This document shows, one piece after another, positions 1 through 9,552 of a stretch of DNA of 64,000 nt. Below the pieces are notes generated by a model. The model was not told the origin of the DNA. It saw only the letters and a list, made by a program, of their open reading frames with translations, and ran no database searches. Location: contig OZ024883.1 of the NCBI GenBank assembly GCA_964017185.1, positions 46,556,997 to 46,620,996 on the forward strand, written 5' to 3'. This DNA is from Rugalucina vietnamica (lineage: Eukaryota > Mollusca > Bivalvia > Lucinida > Lucinidae). Both the position numbers and the translations under genes were made by a program. The first letter of the stretch is position 1; each line of letters begins with the position of its first letter.

Positions 1-530
1 CCCTCTGCAAAAAAAATTGTGTTTGAGCGGGTTTTTTTTAATTTTCCTCAAGCTTTGGGATTGATTCACCAAATATCTACAGAAATATCGCCCTTGATTT
101 ACGTTAAAATTTCATTTTTGTGCTCTGTCTTGGGCATTTATTGACCAATTTTCTTCAGTTCATAAAAGGAAGGAGTGGTGAGTTTAAATAAGTACATAGT
201 TATGGCCCTTGATTTTCATTACTTGGGCTCCTAGTCTGTCATGTGCATTTGTAGACTGATTTTCTTCAAACTTTAAAAGGAGTTCTATCTGGAAGGGGCG
301 GTTTGCTATTGTAATGTAGGTGGATAAATATGTCAAGTAAGTTCAGAGTTATGCAGTCTTCCTGAAAATAGCCAATCTGTTGTTCAAAACCACCAAAATT
401 TTGTTCTGACTGACAAAATATTTTATTTCGCAAAGACTGAGTTATGGTCCTTGGTTTTGTCTAAATTTTGAAACACAGCTTCCAGTCAATATCATCAAGA
501 TATTCTGTGCATTTGTACTAAATTAAATTT
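1..530. repeat. Degenerate interspersed/tandem repeat, ~110-bp spacing
   Basis: The stretch contains diverged copies of one sequence. The phrase around CTTCA(A/G)..TAAAAGGA occurs near 151 and 262 (111 bp apart). Phrases like TGGCCCTTGATTTT occur near 88, 202 and 444, and GTGCATTTGTA recurs near 245 and 508. No open frame of interest is present. It resembles diffuse repeats common in bivalve genomes, but I cannot name a family. Confidence 0.45.
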
Positions 531-679
531 GCGCAATGGGGTATCATGCATGCGTGCAGTGCTTTTATTTTTAATCGCAACTGTTTTGCTTTATTCATTT
601 ACTCTTGTCTTGTAAATGTTTTGATGTTTCCTGTCATTAATTTATTATAGTAATTCTGAATTATCATTGATTCTAACAC

Positions 680-1160
680 ACCCTGCCTATAGAAGCCAAT
701 GGAAAAGTGCAGTGATATTTTGCGTGATATATCACTGGGCGGATTAGCATGGCATTACTTTGCGCCATTTTGATGCCATTTTGATTAAACTATGATGTCA
801 GCTATCCCAAAAGTCACGTTACCTTGATGTTAGACGGTATAACATCATTTCAACGCGTTCAAACGTAACAAACATGTAAACATTTGCAGTGCAGTCAAAA
901 GTTTGGCGAAATGACTTCAGTGCAATGGTGGAAAAGTTAAAGAAACTGAAGGTTTAAAATAATTTTATTCCGTTTATTGTGTGTTAGAATTGAAATAGAT
1001 CAGCTTTAGTGCGTGAATTTTCGAGTAATATATCATGTTTGTCAGTCAGTTGTACGCAGATAAATCACTCGCTCGTGATTTGCTCTGCTTTACAAAAGAC
1101 CTCCAAACATTGATATATTACTCAACAATTCACTGCTAGAGCTGATCTATTTCTTAAATA
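680..1160. repeat. AT-rich fold-back repeat
   Basis: Two arms of about 50 bp (992-1041 and 1104-1153) are imperfect inverted copies; both contain GAAATAGATCAGCT and AGTAATATATCA when read towards the centre. The spacer holds a further small inverted repeat, AAATCAC/GTGATTT, near 1057-1078. A second short hairpin, CAGTGATAT/ATATCACTG, lies at 710-718 and 729-737. The whole could fold into a long cruciform or hairpin, as MITE-like fold-back elements do. No target-site duplication was recognised and the outer borders are approximate. Confidence 0.5.
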
Positions 1161-1765
1161 AGGACTACAGATGCTGTCTAGTGTCTACCATCTCTTACAT
1201 TAGACAATAGACATACAGATGACATTCGTATATAGAATTATGTATAAATTTACGCCTCCCATATATACCTTTTCAACTGTATGTGATAAGTTGCAGAAGA
1301 ACTCAGTAATGTGCTGCCTTATATGGCGACAGTATAGAGAGTTTTGAAGCGAACTATGAGTTGACTTGGTATAGGCTACAAATTACAAGTGTAGAGGGAA
1401 TAAGGCCAAAGGGCCCATTAGGCGATCACTAGCCTTATATAAGTGGCCACTTTTGTGTGCAAATCTGAACATGGCTCAAAATGTCATCGTTATGTGATCT
1501 GCCCATTTTGAAAATGTGCCCAAGGCATGTATACTTTTGGCTCTAGTTATTATAATATAATCCTAAAAATCTCCCCCGATAAACCCCAAATAGGTAATTA
1601 TGGTATTTGTATTGTATTTATTGGAAATATGTTATCAGAGGTGTAATTGATAATGTTTAAAAGCTGATAATCCAGTTATTTGAGCAAATATCCAAGATAT
1701 TTTTTCATAAAGCAATAGCTTAACATGTTAACTTAAAAGACAGTATTGTTGTATTTTGGAGACTT
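1161..1765. other. Unassigned AT-rich intergenic DNA
   Basis: I see no coding frame, RNA gene or clear repeat in this stretch. It separates the fold-back repeat from the first SINE. Confidence 0.5.
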
Positions 1766-1776
1766 AAACTTGCTTT

Positions 1777-2034
1777 TTGGGCAGCCCCCGTAGCCGAGAG
1801 GTTAAGGTCGCTGACTTCAGTGCTCTTCATCATTCGATCATCTCACCGATGTGGGTTCGCGCCTCGCACGGGGCACGAATTCATATGTGAGACAAGCCAT
1901 GTTCTGCTTGCCAGTGTGTCAGGTGGTTTTTCCCCGGGTACTCCGGTTTTCGCCCCACCTACCGATTGATTTGTCTCGATATGAGTGAAAAAGCTTGAAA
2001 GGGACGTAAAACTGAATCAAAATAAATAAAAAAT
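1777..2034 (+). mobile_element. tRNA-derived SINE with intact target-site duplication
   Basis: The head, from about 1782, is tRNA-like. An A-box-like TAGCCGAGAGG lies near 1791 and a B-box-like GGGTTCGCGCC near 1853. A central region with GTGTGTCAGGTGG and TTTTCGCCCCACC follows, then an A-rich tail of AAATAAATAAAA type. The element is flanked by the 11-bp direct repeat AAACTTGCTTT (1766-1776 and 2035-2045), as expected for LINE-driven insertion. Such SINEs with a conserved central domain are widespread in molluscs; the exact family name is not certain. The perfect duplication argues for a fairly recent insertion. Confidence 0.85.
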
Positions 2035-2152
2035 AAACTTGCTTTATTCAAATCGTCTAGAAAGTTAGGTATCAAATTTCAATGTTTTCAGCATTTCAGA
2101 AAGAATAACACCAGCTTATAAATGGCAAAAACGACGGGGAAAAACTACATTA

Positions 2153-2564
2153 TGCACCAGTCATTTGTATCCACGGCCCCCCTAGGGCTGGGGATAGCTG
2201 GGACACAGCGGGGCTAAAGTACCAGGCTTTAACCTCTGTTAGATGATTCCAGGTAGTGCAGGGGATGAGCCGGGGTTATAATTTCCTGCCAAAACAGGGT
2301 CACATTAATCATCTTTTCTATTGAGATTTACCGGCACAAATCTGTGCTCTGAAAAGGATCTAGTCCTAAGACTGCACATGTGAGACAAGCCAAGTTCTGC
2401 TTGCGGGTGTGTCAGGTGGGTTTTCTCGGGGTTCTCCCGTTTTCGCCCCACCTACTGATTGGCCGGTCTCATATGAGCTGAAATAATCTTGAAAGGTGCG
2501 TTAAACTGAATAAAAAAACCCACCTGGACCCTGGGGTAGCTGGGCATACAAAATGACTGGTGCA
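2153..2564. mobile_element. TIR element (non-autonomous DNA transposon), copy 1
   Basis: The left end reads TGCACCAGTCATTTGTA and the right end is its near-perfect inverse, with TACAAAATGACTGGTGCA at 2547-2564. Both ends are bordered by TTA (2150-2152 and 2565-2567), a plausible 3-bp target-site duplication of the TWA type used by PIF/Harbinger transposons. No transposase frame is present, so the copy would need an enzyme supplied from elsewhere. The interior carries a 5'-truncated SINE. A second copy of the family lies at 7348-7681. Assignment to the Harbinger group is an inference from the duplication alone. Confidence 0.7.
2373..2512 (+). mobile_element. SINE 3' fragment nested in the TIR element
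   Basis: From ATGTGAGACAAGCCA to the terminal AAACTGAATAAAAAA this matches the non-tRNA half of the SINE at 1777-2034, including GTGTGTCAGGTGG and TTTTCGCCCCACCTAC. The tRNA-like head is missing, so it is a 5'-truncated copy or a captured tail. It is clearly diverged from the complete SINE. Confidence 0.75.
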
Positions 2565-2621
2565 TTATCATTCGGAGTAATTCATTATTTTTGCATAATC
2601 GTATTACAACCTTCGTTGTCA

Positions 2622-2639
2622 CCCCCCCCCCCCCCCCCC
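2622..2639. repeat. Poly-C tract (18 C)
   Basis: An uninterrupted run of cytosines lies between the TIR element and the ~155-bp tandem-repeat element. Its length is prone to sequencing and slippage error. Confidence 0.9.
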
Positions 2640-2802
2640 GAAGGATCGGGAGACATATTGTTTTTCTCCGTGTGTCTGTCTGTCCGTCCGTCCATCTGTC
2701 CGTCACAAATCGTGTCTGTTCTATAACTGTCAAAGATCTTTCAATGAAACTTATACACTTATAAACCAAGATGAGATGATGTGTCGTGCACAAGAGCCAT
2801 AG
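2640..2802 (+). repeat. Left part of ~155-bp tandem-repeat element
   Basis: A leader rich in TCTGTCTGTCCGTCCGTCC runs into ACAAATCGTGTCTG, then CTATAACTGTCAAAGAT, TTTCAATGAAACTTATACAC and AGATGATGTGTCGTGCACAAG. This is one unit of the repeat array that resumes at 4399. The LINE copy at 2803-4398 separates the two parts, so this is the left half of a split element. The GTCCGTCC leader is typical of one end of a repeat seen in bivalve genomes, as far as I recall. Confidence 0.7.
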
Positions 2803-4398
2803 TTGTTGTTGTTTCTTAGAGTTCCCCCGCTTGTTTATTCGGGGCACACGTCTTTTGACGTTACTTGGGCAAGTTAAGAGCTCAATTTAATTATTTCGGT
2901 GTTTCAATGTACGCGACTGGTGACTTGTTATTTACAGTGCTATATACACAGTACTGTCTCTTGACAAATTATCCAATGTTCTTCAGAGCAGCGAACCGTC
3001 GATTGTGAATATTAAACACAAACTCCCTCGTACAGATTTCTAGCGACCCCAACTGAATTTCATCGATGTCCTTCAGGCTGGGAAGTGCAGATGCATCTAG
3101 GGTGAGTTGTGTCAAGAATTCTGGGTCTTGTAGTTGATGTTTCACTAAATCTCCTAGTCCATCGATTGCTAGTAACTTTCTGATATAAGGCTCTCTGATA
3201 GAGTCATATATGGGACACTTTCCTATGAAATGTTCTCTAGTTTCAGGTTCTTTAGAGCACAGTTTACAAGTAGGATTCACAGAATACTGATTAAAAGCAG
3301 CCCTGTTTGCTTGCAATATATATGTGCCAGTTAGAAGTTTACACTTTAATTGTGCCCTTTTACTGTCATGTATGTTATTTCTAATTGTTGACCAAATATG
3401 ATGGCAACTGCCAACTTTAAGAACATTTGGATTGACATGTTTGGTTGAAGATTTGCTGGCAATATCTGCTTGCCACAAAGATTCTACCTTCCCATGGATT
3501 TTGTGGTTTAGCATACCTTTCCATTCCTCCTTAGTTGGGGGGGGGGGGGTATTTAAAAGGGAGAAAATTGAGGGTAGTTCATACAAATTTAAAATTTCTC
3601 TTATATAATTAAAGAGGCTTTTTTGTTGTGGATCTATCATAACCAATTGCCTATGTGCAATTTCATACTCAATTGAGTTGTCATTTCTAATCATATTAGC
3701 ATACATGTTTAAGAGGTTTTTATGAAGAACCACTTCTATAGGAAGAATGCCAAGAGTGCTAAGCAGGCAGAATTTGATGTATTATCTGGTAAACCTTGAA
3801 TCTGCTTTAGGCATTGCCTTTGAAACTTTTCTAGGTTATCAAAGTCTTTCTTCTTAAGTAACTGAACATCCAAACCATAGAGAAGTCTAGGGATTATGAA
3901 AATTGACCAGACATGACCATTCTGGGCAGCCCTCAGACCATTACCCCCATGGAATCCCGCCCCCATTAAGGAGTAAGCTGTTTTCCTACCCAGGGTAATT
4001 TTCCCATCAATGTCCGGTTTACCCGACGTATTTCTTTGAATCCCCAAATGGACTGCTTGGTCAGTAATATCAACCCTCTCCCCATTTAGGAAAATATTCA
4101 ATTCAGAATCATCCTTTCTACCGGGTTTATAGAGAAGGGTGTGACTTTTTGCGGGATGTATACAGTATCTCTCTCTTCCGGCTCCATTTTCTGCATCCCA
4201 AACCATCACTTGCATGTTTGATTTCTCTTTTGCCAATAAAGCTAGATCATCGGCTACTGTTATGTGGGGAATGCTAATGGATCCGATCTTCATACCAGAA
4301 TGATTTTTCTCTAGATGGAGGAGCAGTGGATTATTATATCTCTTGTAGTGGCCAGTTGATAGGACTCCACCCTGACGGACACCCTGATAGATATTTAT
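2803..4398 (-). mobile_element. 5'-truncated LINE (non-LTR retrotransposon)
   Basis: Read on the minus strand, the element starts inside the reverse transcriptase domain. It continues through the C-terminal zinc-knuckle region and ends in a short 3' UTR containing AATAAACAAGCGGGG and an AAC-type microsatellite tail (GTTGTTGTTGTT at 2804-2815 on the plus strand). Short simple-repeat tails without long poly-A are known for CR1/L2-like LINEs. It sits inside the ~155-bp tandem array, whose units continue on both sides. It lacks the endonuclease and most of the RT domain, so it cannot move by itself. Confidence 0.8.
2969..4396 (-). pseudogene. LINE reverse transcriptase C-terminal remnant
   Basis: On the minus strand the frame begins with a truncated RT motif, GVRQGGVLST (near 4350-4380). 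It continues to ADDLALLA near 4254, the catalytic Asp-Asp motif, where the usual first residue of F/Y-x-DD is replaced by valine. It is open down to a TAG at 3736-3738. The continuation lies in another frame (3733-2969). One base is apparently missing near 3740-3755, because the second frame reads sensibly upstream as LPIEVVLHKN. The second part carries C-X2-C-X8-H-X4-C (residues 156-173), the zinc-knuckle-like module usual at LINE ORF2 ends. A 13-G run at 3537-3549 codes for Pro residues. It is a decayed gene with at least one frameshift. Confidence 0.8.
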
Positions 4399-5590
4399 AT
4401 CTATATTGCTTTCGTATCTTTGGAGTTATTTCCCTTTGATTATTTTCCATACAATTTCGTGTCCGCACTATAACTCGAAAACCGTAAGAGATATTTCAAT
4501 GAAACTTAGTATTCTTATAAAGCACGATAAGATGATGTGTCATGCTAAAGAACCATAACTCTTGCTTGCATATCTTTCCAGTTATTTCCCTTAGATTATT
4601 TTCCATACAGTTTCGTGTTGGCTCTATAACTCAAAAACCATTAGAGATATTTCAATGAAACTTGGTACACTTATAAAGCATGATGAAACTATGTTTCATG
4701 CATAAGAACCATAACTCTTGCTTTCATATCTTTGGAGTTATTTCCCTTTATTTCACTTGCAATTTTATGTCTGCTCTACAACTCGAAAATTGTAAGAGAT
4801 ATTTTAATGAAACTTGGTACACTTATAACGCACGTGAGATGATGTGTCATGCTAAAGAGCCATAACTCTTGCTTGCATATCTTTGGGGGTAATTTCCTTT
4901 TGATTATTTTCCATACAATTTCGTGTCGGCTCTCTTACTCAAAAACCATAAGAGATATTTCAATGAAACTTGATACACTGAGACGATTTGTCATGTACAA
5001 GAATTATAACTCTTGCTTGTGTTTTTTTCGAGTGTCCGTGTTTTTTTCGAGTGTCCGTTTGATTATTTTCCATACAATTTCGTGTCGGCTCTATATCTAA
5101 AACTGGCAAGGGATATTTCAATGAAACTTGGTACACTTATAAAGCACAATGAGGCGAAAGCACTATGAGGCGATGTGTCTTGTACAAGAATTATAACTCT
5201 TGCTTGTGTTTTTTGGAGTTATTTCCCTTTGATTATTTGCCATATAATTTCTTTTCTGCTCCATAACTAAAAAAGAGTAAGAGATATTTCAATGAAACTT
5301 GGAACATTTATAAAGCACAATGAGACGAGCTGTAAAATGCACAAGATTTATAACTCTTGCTCATGTATTTTTGGAGTTATTTCCCTTTGATTATTTTCCA
5401 TACAATTTCGTGTCTGCTCTATACCTTAAAAAAACGGTAAGAGATATATTTTCAATGAAACCTGATACACTTATAAAACAGAATGACGGGATATGTGATG
5501 CAGAAGAACTAAAACTCTTGCTTGCATACTTTGGACATGCACTTAGAAAGGGGGGAGACATCAGTTTTCACATAGAAAACAAATTCTAGT
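4399..5590 (+). repeat. ~155-bp tandem array, about seven units
   Basis: Units share GAGTTATTTCCCTTTGATTA, TTTTCCATACAATTTCGTGT, AAGAGATATTTCAATGAAAC, then CACTTATAAAGCA and CATAACTCTTGCTTG. Unit starts judged by TTATTTCCC fall near 4427, 4582, 4738, 4889, 5040, 5219 and 5377, giving periods of about 150-175 bp. The last partial unit runs into GGGGGGAGACATCAG and ends near 5590. Copies are several to tens of percent diverged. Short open frames here do not look like genes. Together with 2640-2802 this is one element interrupted by a LINE. Confidence 0.85.
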
Positions 5591-5669
5591 TTTAGATTGT
5601 CTTTACAAATGTGTTTAACAATACTTTAAAGTCAGTCAGAGACCACATTAATTCACATTTGCTGAAGTA

Positions 5670-5935
5670 CTAGTCCCGATAGGGTTGTGGTTAGAGCGTC
5701 CGTTTCGGCAGCGGGAGGTCGCGGGTTAGATACCAGTTCGCGTCCTACCAAAGACGTTAAAAATGGTACCAATGGCTACTACATAAGGCAAGCACTGGCT
5801 TCTCTTCTTCCAAACTTCAATGATTGGAATACTGTTAATATGTTAAGGTGATTGTTGGTGGCGGGCAGTGTAGTTCTATCACTGACACTACTCGGTGATA
5901 ATTGAGGTGCTCCCAGTTGTTGGAGGATAATACAT
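5670..5935 (+). mobile_element. tRNA-derived SINE, second family
   Basis: A tRNA-like head begins AGTCCCGATAGGG. An A-box-like GTGGTTAGAGCG lies near 5687 and a degenerate B box, GCGGGTTAGATACC, near 5721. It continues with ACCAAAGACGTTAAAAATGG and a variable body to about 5935. The head differs from the SINE at 1777, so this is another family. No clean target-site duplication was found. The tRNA part is not expected to give a functional tRNA, because the B box departs from GGTTCGANTCC and the acceptor ends do not pair. Confidence 0.7.
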
Positions 5936-6664
5936 TAAAATAATGATCATTATAGTACCATATCCGGGTTATTTTGGATCCGAGATGAGTGATGAGAAAA
6001 AACTTATTCACTGTTATTTTTGAAGCTTAGTAGTTTCTGGCTATTTTGGTATTCAATCCGATTAGAAGCCGATCTCGCTTGCTGCTAGATCTGACGACAC
6101 TTTCGTACATCACGTCATAAAGGAAGCATAATGTATTCAAATATTGTTTGACAAAGAAGAACTGAGCTGTAGAATGCAAAGGCAAGGCACGTTTAATACA
6201 TGCCTGCAAAAGCCAGCCTTGCATTTTGAGTCGTTTTCCAACAAAAACATACCATTGACGAACATGTACAGTATGATAAGATGTTAGGTGATAGTCGATG
6301 TATTTTTTTCTGCGTTCTCCTCTGATTACCCGAGTACGATAACGCGCTAAGGCCATTAAGGGGATCCCTGTTGCGCTTAGGCTACGTTTTAACCCATGTT
6401 TATTCGTTTCCTTTGCGCATTTGCCACATCACGCTCCTGTTTGCGATTTCTTTGACCGTGCTAGTGAACTTTTGATAACATAATGATCAGACTATTTAAG
6501 TAATGATCAAGTTAATAAGACGCTAGCTAGTAGAAACACCTCCAGAAATACATACAATTTTCACCAGAGGTCAACAAGCAAAGTCAAATCAAACTTGATA
6601 CAATTTTTACTGTAATTTCATCGTTTTATAATAAAGGTTTATCAGTCAACAATATTGTCAACAA
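5936..6664. other. Unassigned intergenic DNA
   Basis: A 109-codon minus-strand frame lies at 6027-6356, but it has no recognisable domain, no signal peptide and no splice context that convinces me. Otherwise nothing identifiable is seen. Confidence 0.4.
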
Positions 6665-6842
6665 TTTTTCAGTCATGTTGGGACGGAGCCACCGCTGTGA
6701 CCGCTTCCTGGGTTTGATCGTGCTCTGGGGAGATATGTCTTGCTCAATGACACAACACGGTACCGCCAGTAGGGCTCGAACCAGATCCACTCGATTTGGA
6801 CTGAGTCCGTAGTCCGATGCTCTACCACTAGGCAACCGTACT
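6665..6842 (-). mobile_element. tRNA-derived SINE, minus strand
   Basis: Read on the minus strand from 6840, the sequence is TACGGTTGCCTAGTGGTAGA, then GCATCGGACTACGG and GGTTCGAGCCC (B box, near 6772-6783). It is followed by GTGTTGTGTCATTGAGCAAG, a phrase I associate with the body of several invertebrate SINEs. The tail fades out around 6665. A and B boxes suitable for RNA polymerase III are visible. The 30-plus bases between the A box and the B box include an insertion relative to a normal tRNA. Confidence 0.75.
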
Positions 6843-7344
6843 TTTAAGTATTACCTTGTCAAATAAGTGTCACCCCATTGATGGTAGGTGAAAACAGACA
6901 ACTGAGACTAAACTCGAATCTTTGGTGATAGAAACGCATGCCCATATTCCAAGATCATGCGTGTCAAGTTAAACAAGATCTAACAACGTGGCGTCCCAAC
7001 TACCAAAGTACCTAAAGGGAAACATCACTTTCGGACCCCCCCCCCCCCCGCATATGATTTTCATGAAACTTCACATGCTTCAAGATAACTGTATTCCTTG
7101 GACTAAAATCGAATTAAAATTGGAGGGGGGGGGGGGTGCCCGGCCTCGTTTCCATGGCATCAGAAGCTTTTTGATGTTTCTCGTGCATTACGGAAAACCG
7201 TAATTTTTTTTTCAAAACTGAAAAAGTAAGTATTTTTGTGATATCTTCTGAGCTACGCATATGATTTTGATTAAATTACAACATTGTAACCATTATCGTA
7301 TTAGAAGTCAGACAGGATAATATAGAGACTACCAGAGGGCAGAC
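6843..7344. other. Intergenic DNA with C and G homopolymers
   Basis: A 14-base C run (7036-7049) and a 12-base G run (7125-7136) lie 75 bp apart and could in principle pair. Open frames through them are translations of the homopolymers. Nothing else is recognised. Confidence 0.5.
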
Positions 7345-7347
7345 TTA

Positions 7348-7681
7348 TGCACAAGTCATTTGTAACCACTGCCCCCTCCCCCCCCCCACCCCAAACCTAC
7401 GGCGAAGGGCGGGGATTTAGAATTTTCAGCGTTCAGTGCCCTGCTATTAGCCCCACCCCAGGGGGCGCAAACTGGAGGTCAAAACTTTGTTCTTTGCCCC
7501 GCCTTTGCAACAGAAAATCTCCCTGGGGTCAGGATCCTAGTGTCAAAACCCCGTCATTTCCCTGCAATGACAGGACACTCGAAAAGTAATTGCCCTGCAC
7601 TTTAGCCCGGCTATCCCCACCCACCGTAGGTGTGTGTGTGTGGGGGGGGGGGGGGGGCAGTGGTTACAAATGGCTGGTGTA
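7348..7681. mobile_element. TIR element, copy 2 of the family at 2153-2564
   Basis: The left end TGCACAAGTCATTTGTAACC and inner ACTGCCCCC are mirrored at the right end (GGGGGCAGTGGTTACAAATG followed by GCTGGTGTA, ending at 7681). This gives inverted repeats of about 30 bp. The ends match the first copy (TGCAC.AGTCATTTGTA). TTA precedes the left end, but the right flank is CCT, so the target-site duplication is not intact or the border has eroded. The interior is G/C-rich, with CCCCACCCC and GGGG runs (16 G at 7642-7657), and has no transposase. Confidence 0.7.
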
Positions 7682-7762
7682 CCTTGAAGGAAAATGGCAT
7701 TTCTCACCAGCCTAAAAGTTTTTAAACTGATTTCCGCTGCCATTTTCTGCTTGCTCCCCTGA

Positions 7763-9352
7763 TCCCCGAAAATAAATTACGATTCTTTCCATAGACCTAA
7801 AAACAACTCTCCTCTACAGATTCCTCATTCTCCTGACCTATGCCTCAACCTAAAATTATTAAAAAATCTTAAACCGGGTAAGGCAGCTGGTCCTGACAAG
7901 TTGAAACCCCTTCTGTTGAGGGAGCTTCGGGAAGAGATTGCTCCCATCCTCAAGATCATTTACGAAAGATCGTTACAGACCGGAAAGCTCCCCGCAGATT
8001 GGACCAGGGCCAATGTCATGCCCGTGTTTAAGAAAGGTGACAAGTCTCTGGCATCAAACTACCGACCTATCTCCCTCACTTGCATCCTTTGCAAGGTTCT
8101 CGAGCACATATTAGCATCCAATATAGCAAAGCACCTTGATGAGCAGGGCCTCATGTATGAACTCCAGCACGGATTCAGAGAGAAAAGATCATGTGAGACC
8201 CAGCTCATCATGCTGATCGAGGACCTTGCGAGGGCTGCTAGTGCAGGCAAACAAACCGACATAATCCTCCTTGATTTTTCAAAAGCATTTGACAAGGTTA
8301 ATCATAGTAAACTTTTATGGAAATTACACCAGTACGGAATTCGAGGACATGTGCTGAGCTGGATCCAAGCCTTCCTTGGGAGTAGGTCTCAGCGGGTGGT
8401 TATTGACGGGGAGGAGTCGGAGTCCATACCTGTTACATCTGGTGTCCCCCAGGGTTCAGTTCTGGGTCCGATTCTCTTCCTCGTCTACATAAATGATCTG
8501 CCCGAGGAGGTCTGCTCTCAGGTGAGATTGTTTGCAGATGATACGGCTCTGTACCTCACCATGGAGGGCAAGGACGACAGCAAGGCACTCCAAAATGACC
8601 TAGACATTTTATCAACATGGGAGACTAGGTGGGACATGGAATTCAACCCCTCCAAATGCCAGGTGGTACATGTGACGGGCTCTAAGTCTAAAAGACCAAT
8701 TAAAACTGACTATATATTGCATGGACAGGTCTTGGAGTCCGTCACCTGTGCCAGATATCTGGGAGTTGACATTTCCGGTGATCTCACTTGGAACTCCCAT
8801 GTTGACCGCATAACAGGAAATGCAAACAGGACCCTTGGTTTTATTCGCCGTAACATCAAAACAAAAATGCCAAGAGTACGGGAAACTGCTTACAATACCC
8901 TAGTCAGGCCACAGCTAGAGTATGCCTCAGCTGTCTGGGACCCCAATACTGATAAACTGATATGCCAGATAGATCAAGTCCAGCGTAGGGCCGCTCGCTG
9001 GACAGTCAATAACTTTTGCAGGCAGGCTAGTGTAACTGAGATTATTGAAAATCTAGGATGGCGAACATTGGAACAAAGACGGGCTGACGCCCGCCTTTGC
9101 TTGTTTTACAAAGGGGTTCACGGCTTGGTAGCAGTACCCCTCCCGGACCATGTGCAGTACTCAAATAGGATATCACGGTACTGCCACTCCATGACCTTTA
9201 GGCAGGTCTCCACATCCACAAACTATTATAAATATTCCTTCTTCCCCCTAGCAATAGTACAGTGGAACTCCCTACCCGAGTCAGTTGCAACACTGCAGAG
9301 CCTTGATGCATTCAAGGCTGAAGTCTGCAAGTTGCACCACTTACGCCCATAG
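7763..9352 (+). CDS. LINE ORF2 fragment: reverse transcriptase
   Basis: The frame is open for about 529 codons; there is an in-frame TGA at 7760-7762, and no host start codon is expected because the element is truncated. Numbering from the TTG at 7901, motifs in order are YRPISLT (54-60), HGFR (90-93), LDFSKAFD (124-131, first catalytic Asp), GVPQGSVLGP (181-190), INDL (197-200) and FADD (211-214, the other catalytic Asps). The thumb and C-terminal part (YLGV, RTLGFIRRN, LVRPQLEYASAVWDP) follows. The enzyme copies element RNA into DNA at the target nick. All core RT motifs are intact, which suggests a young copy, but without the N-terminal endonuclease it should be unable to move on its own. 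Confidence 0.9.
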   Translation, partial: SPKINYDSFHRPKNNSPLQIPHSPDLCLNLKLLKNLKPGKAAGPDKLKPLLLRELREEIAPILKIIYERSLQTGKLPADWTRANVMPVFKKGDKSLASNYRPISLTCILCKVLEHILASNIAKHLDEQGLMYELQHGFREKRSCETQLIMLIEDLARAASAGKQTDIILLDFSKAFDKVNHSKLLWKLHQYGIRGHVLSWIQAFLGSRSQRVVIDGEESESIPVTSGVPQGSVLGPILFLVYINDLPEEVCSQVRLFADDTALYLTMEGKDDSKALQNDLDILSTWETRWDMEFNPSKCQVVHVTGSKSKRPIKTDYILHGQVLESVTCARYLGVDISGDLTWNSHVDRITGNANRTLGFIRRNIKTKMPRVRETAYNTLVRPQLEYASAVWDPNTDKLICQIDQVQRRAARWTVNNFCRQASVTEIIENLGWRTLEQRRADARLCLFYKGVHGLVAVPLPDHVQYSNRISRYCHSMTFRQVSTSTNYYKYSFFPLAIVQWNSLPESVATLQSLDAFKAEVCKLHHLRP

Positions 9353-9552
9353 ATCACTGATGCCTGTTTTTATCTGATTTTAGCTATTCTTAACTATTTT
9401 AACCTATCATCTGTTTTTATCCTTTACTATTTTACTTTAAACCTCTGTACTATAATCCCCTCTCTTTTCTGTCTGCTACTAACAGACGATGCGCGAGCCT
9501 GCCTAGAATGTCCGCGAGGGCGTATGGCAGTATATAGAGATAGATAGATAGA
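7763..9552 (+). mobile_element. LINE of the CR1/jockey-like group, 5'-truncated, RT frame open
   Basis: The element enters inside ORF2, just upstream of the RT domain, and keeps an open frame to a stop at 9350-9352. A pyrimidine-rich 3' UTR follows, ending in a GATA-type microsatellite tail (GATAGATAGATAG, near 9539-9552). The endonuclease domain is missing. Simple-repeat tails of this kind are known for several LINE clades. The TIR element ends 81 bp upstream. Confidence 0.85.

Noticed and set aside
1782-1870. A functional tRNA gene in the SINE head
   Set aside because: Promoter boxes are present, but the acceptor ends do not pair and the spacing is wrong. The unit continues into a SINE body with a tail and target-site duplication.
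2452-2847. 131-codon minus-strand frame
   Set aside because: It crosses the LINE tail, a GTCC microsatellite, an 18-base poly-C run and a TIR end, so it is a chance frame through repeats.
4680-5589. Several short plus-strand frames with similar peptides
   Set aside because: They are translations of the ~155-bp tandem units (the recurring CFHIF / LIIFHTISCRL pattern comes from the repeat).
6027-6356. 109-codon minus-strand frame
   Set aside because: No recognisable domain, signal peptide or convincing splice sites; length is compatible with chance in AT-rich DNA.
6760-6840. A functional minus-strand tRNA
   Set aside because: It carries an insertion between the A and B boxes and runs directly into a SINE body.
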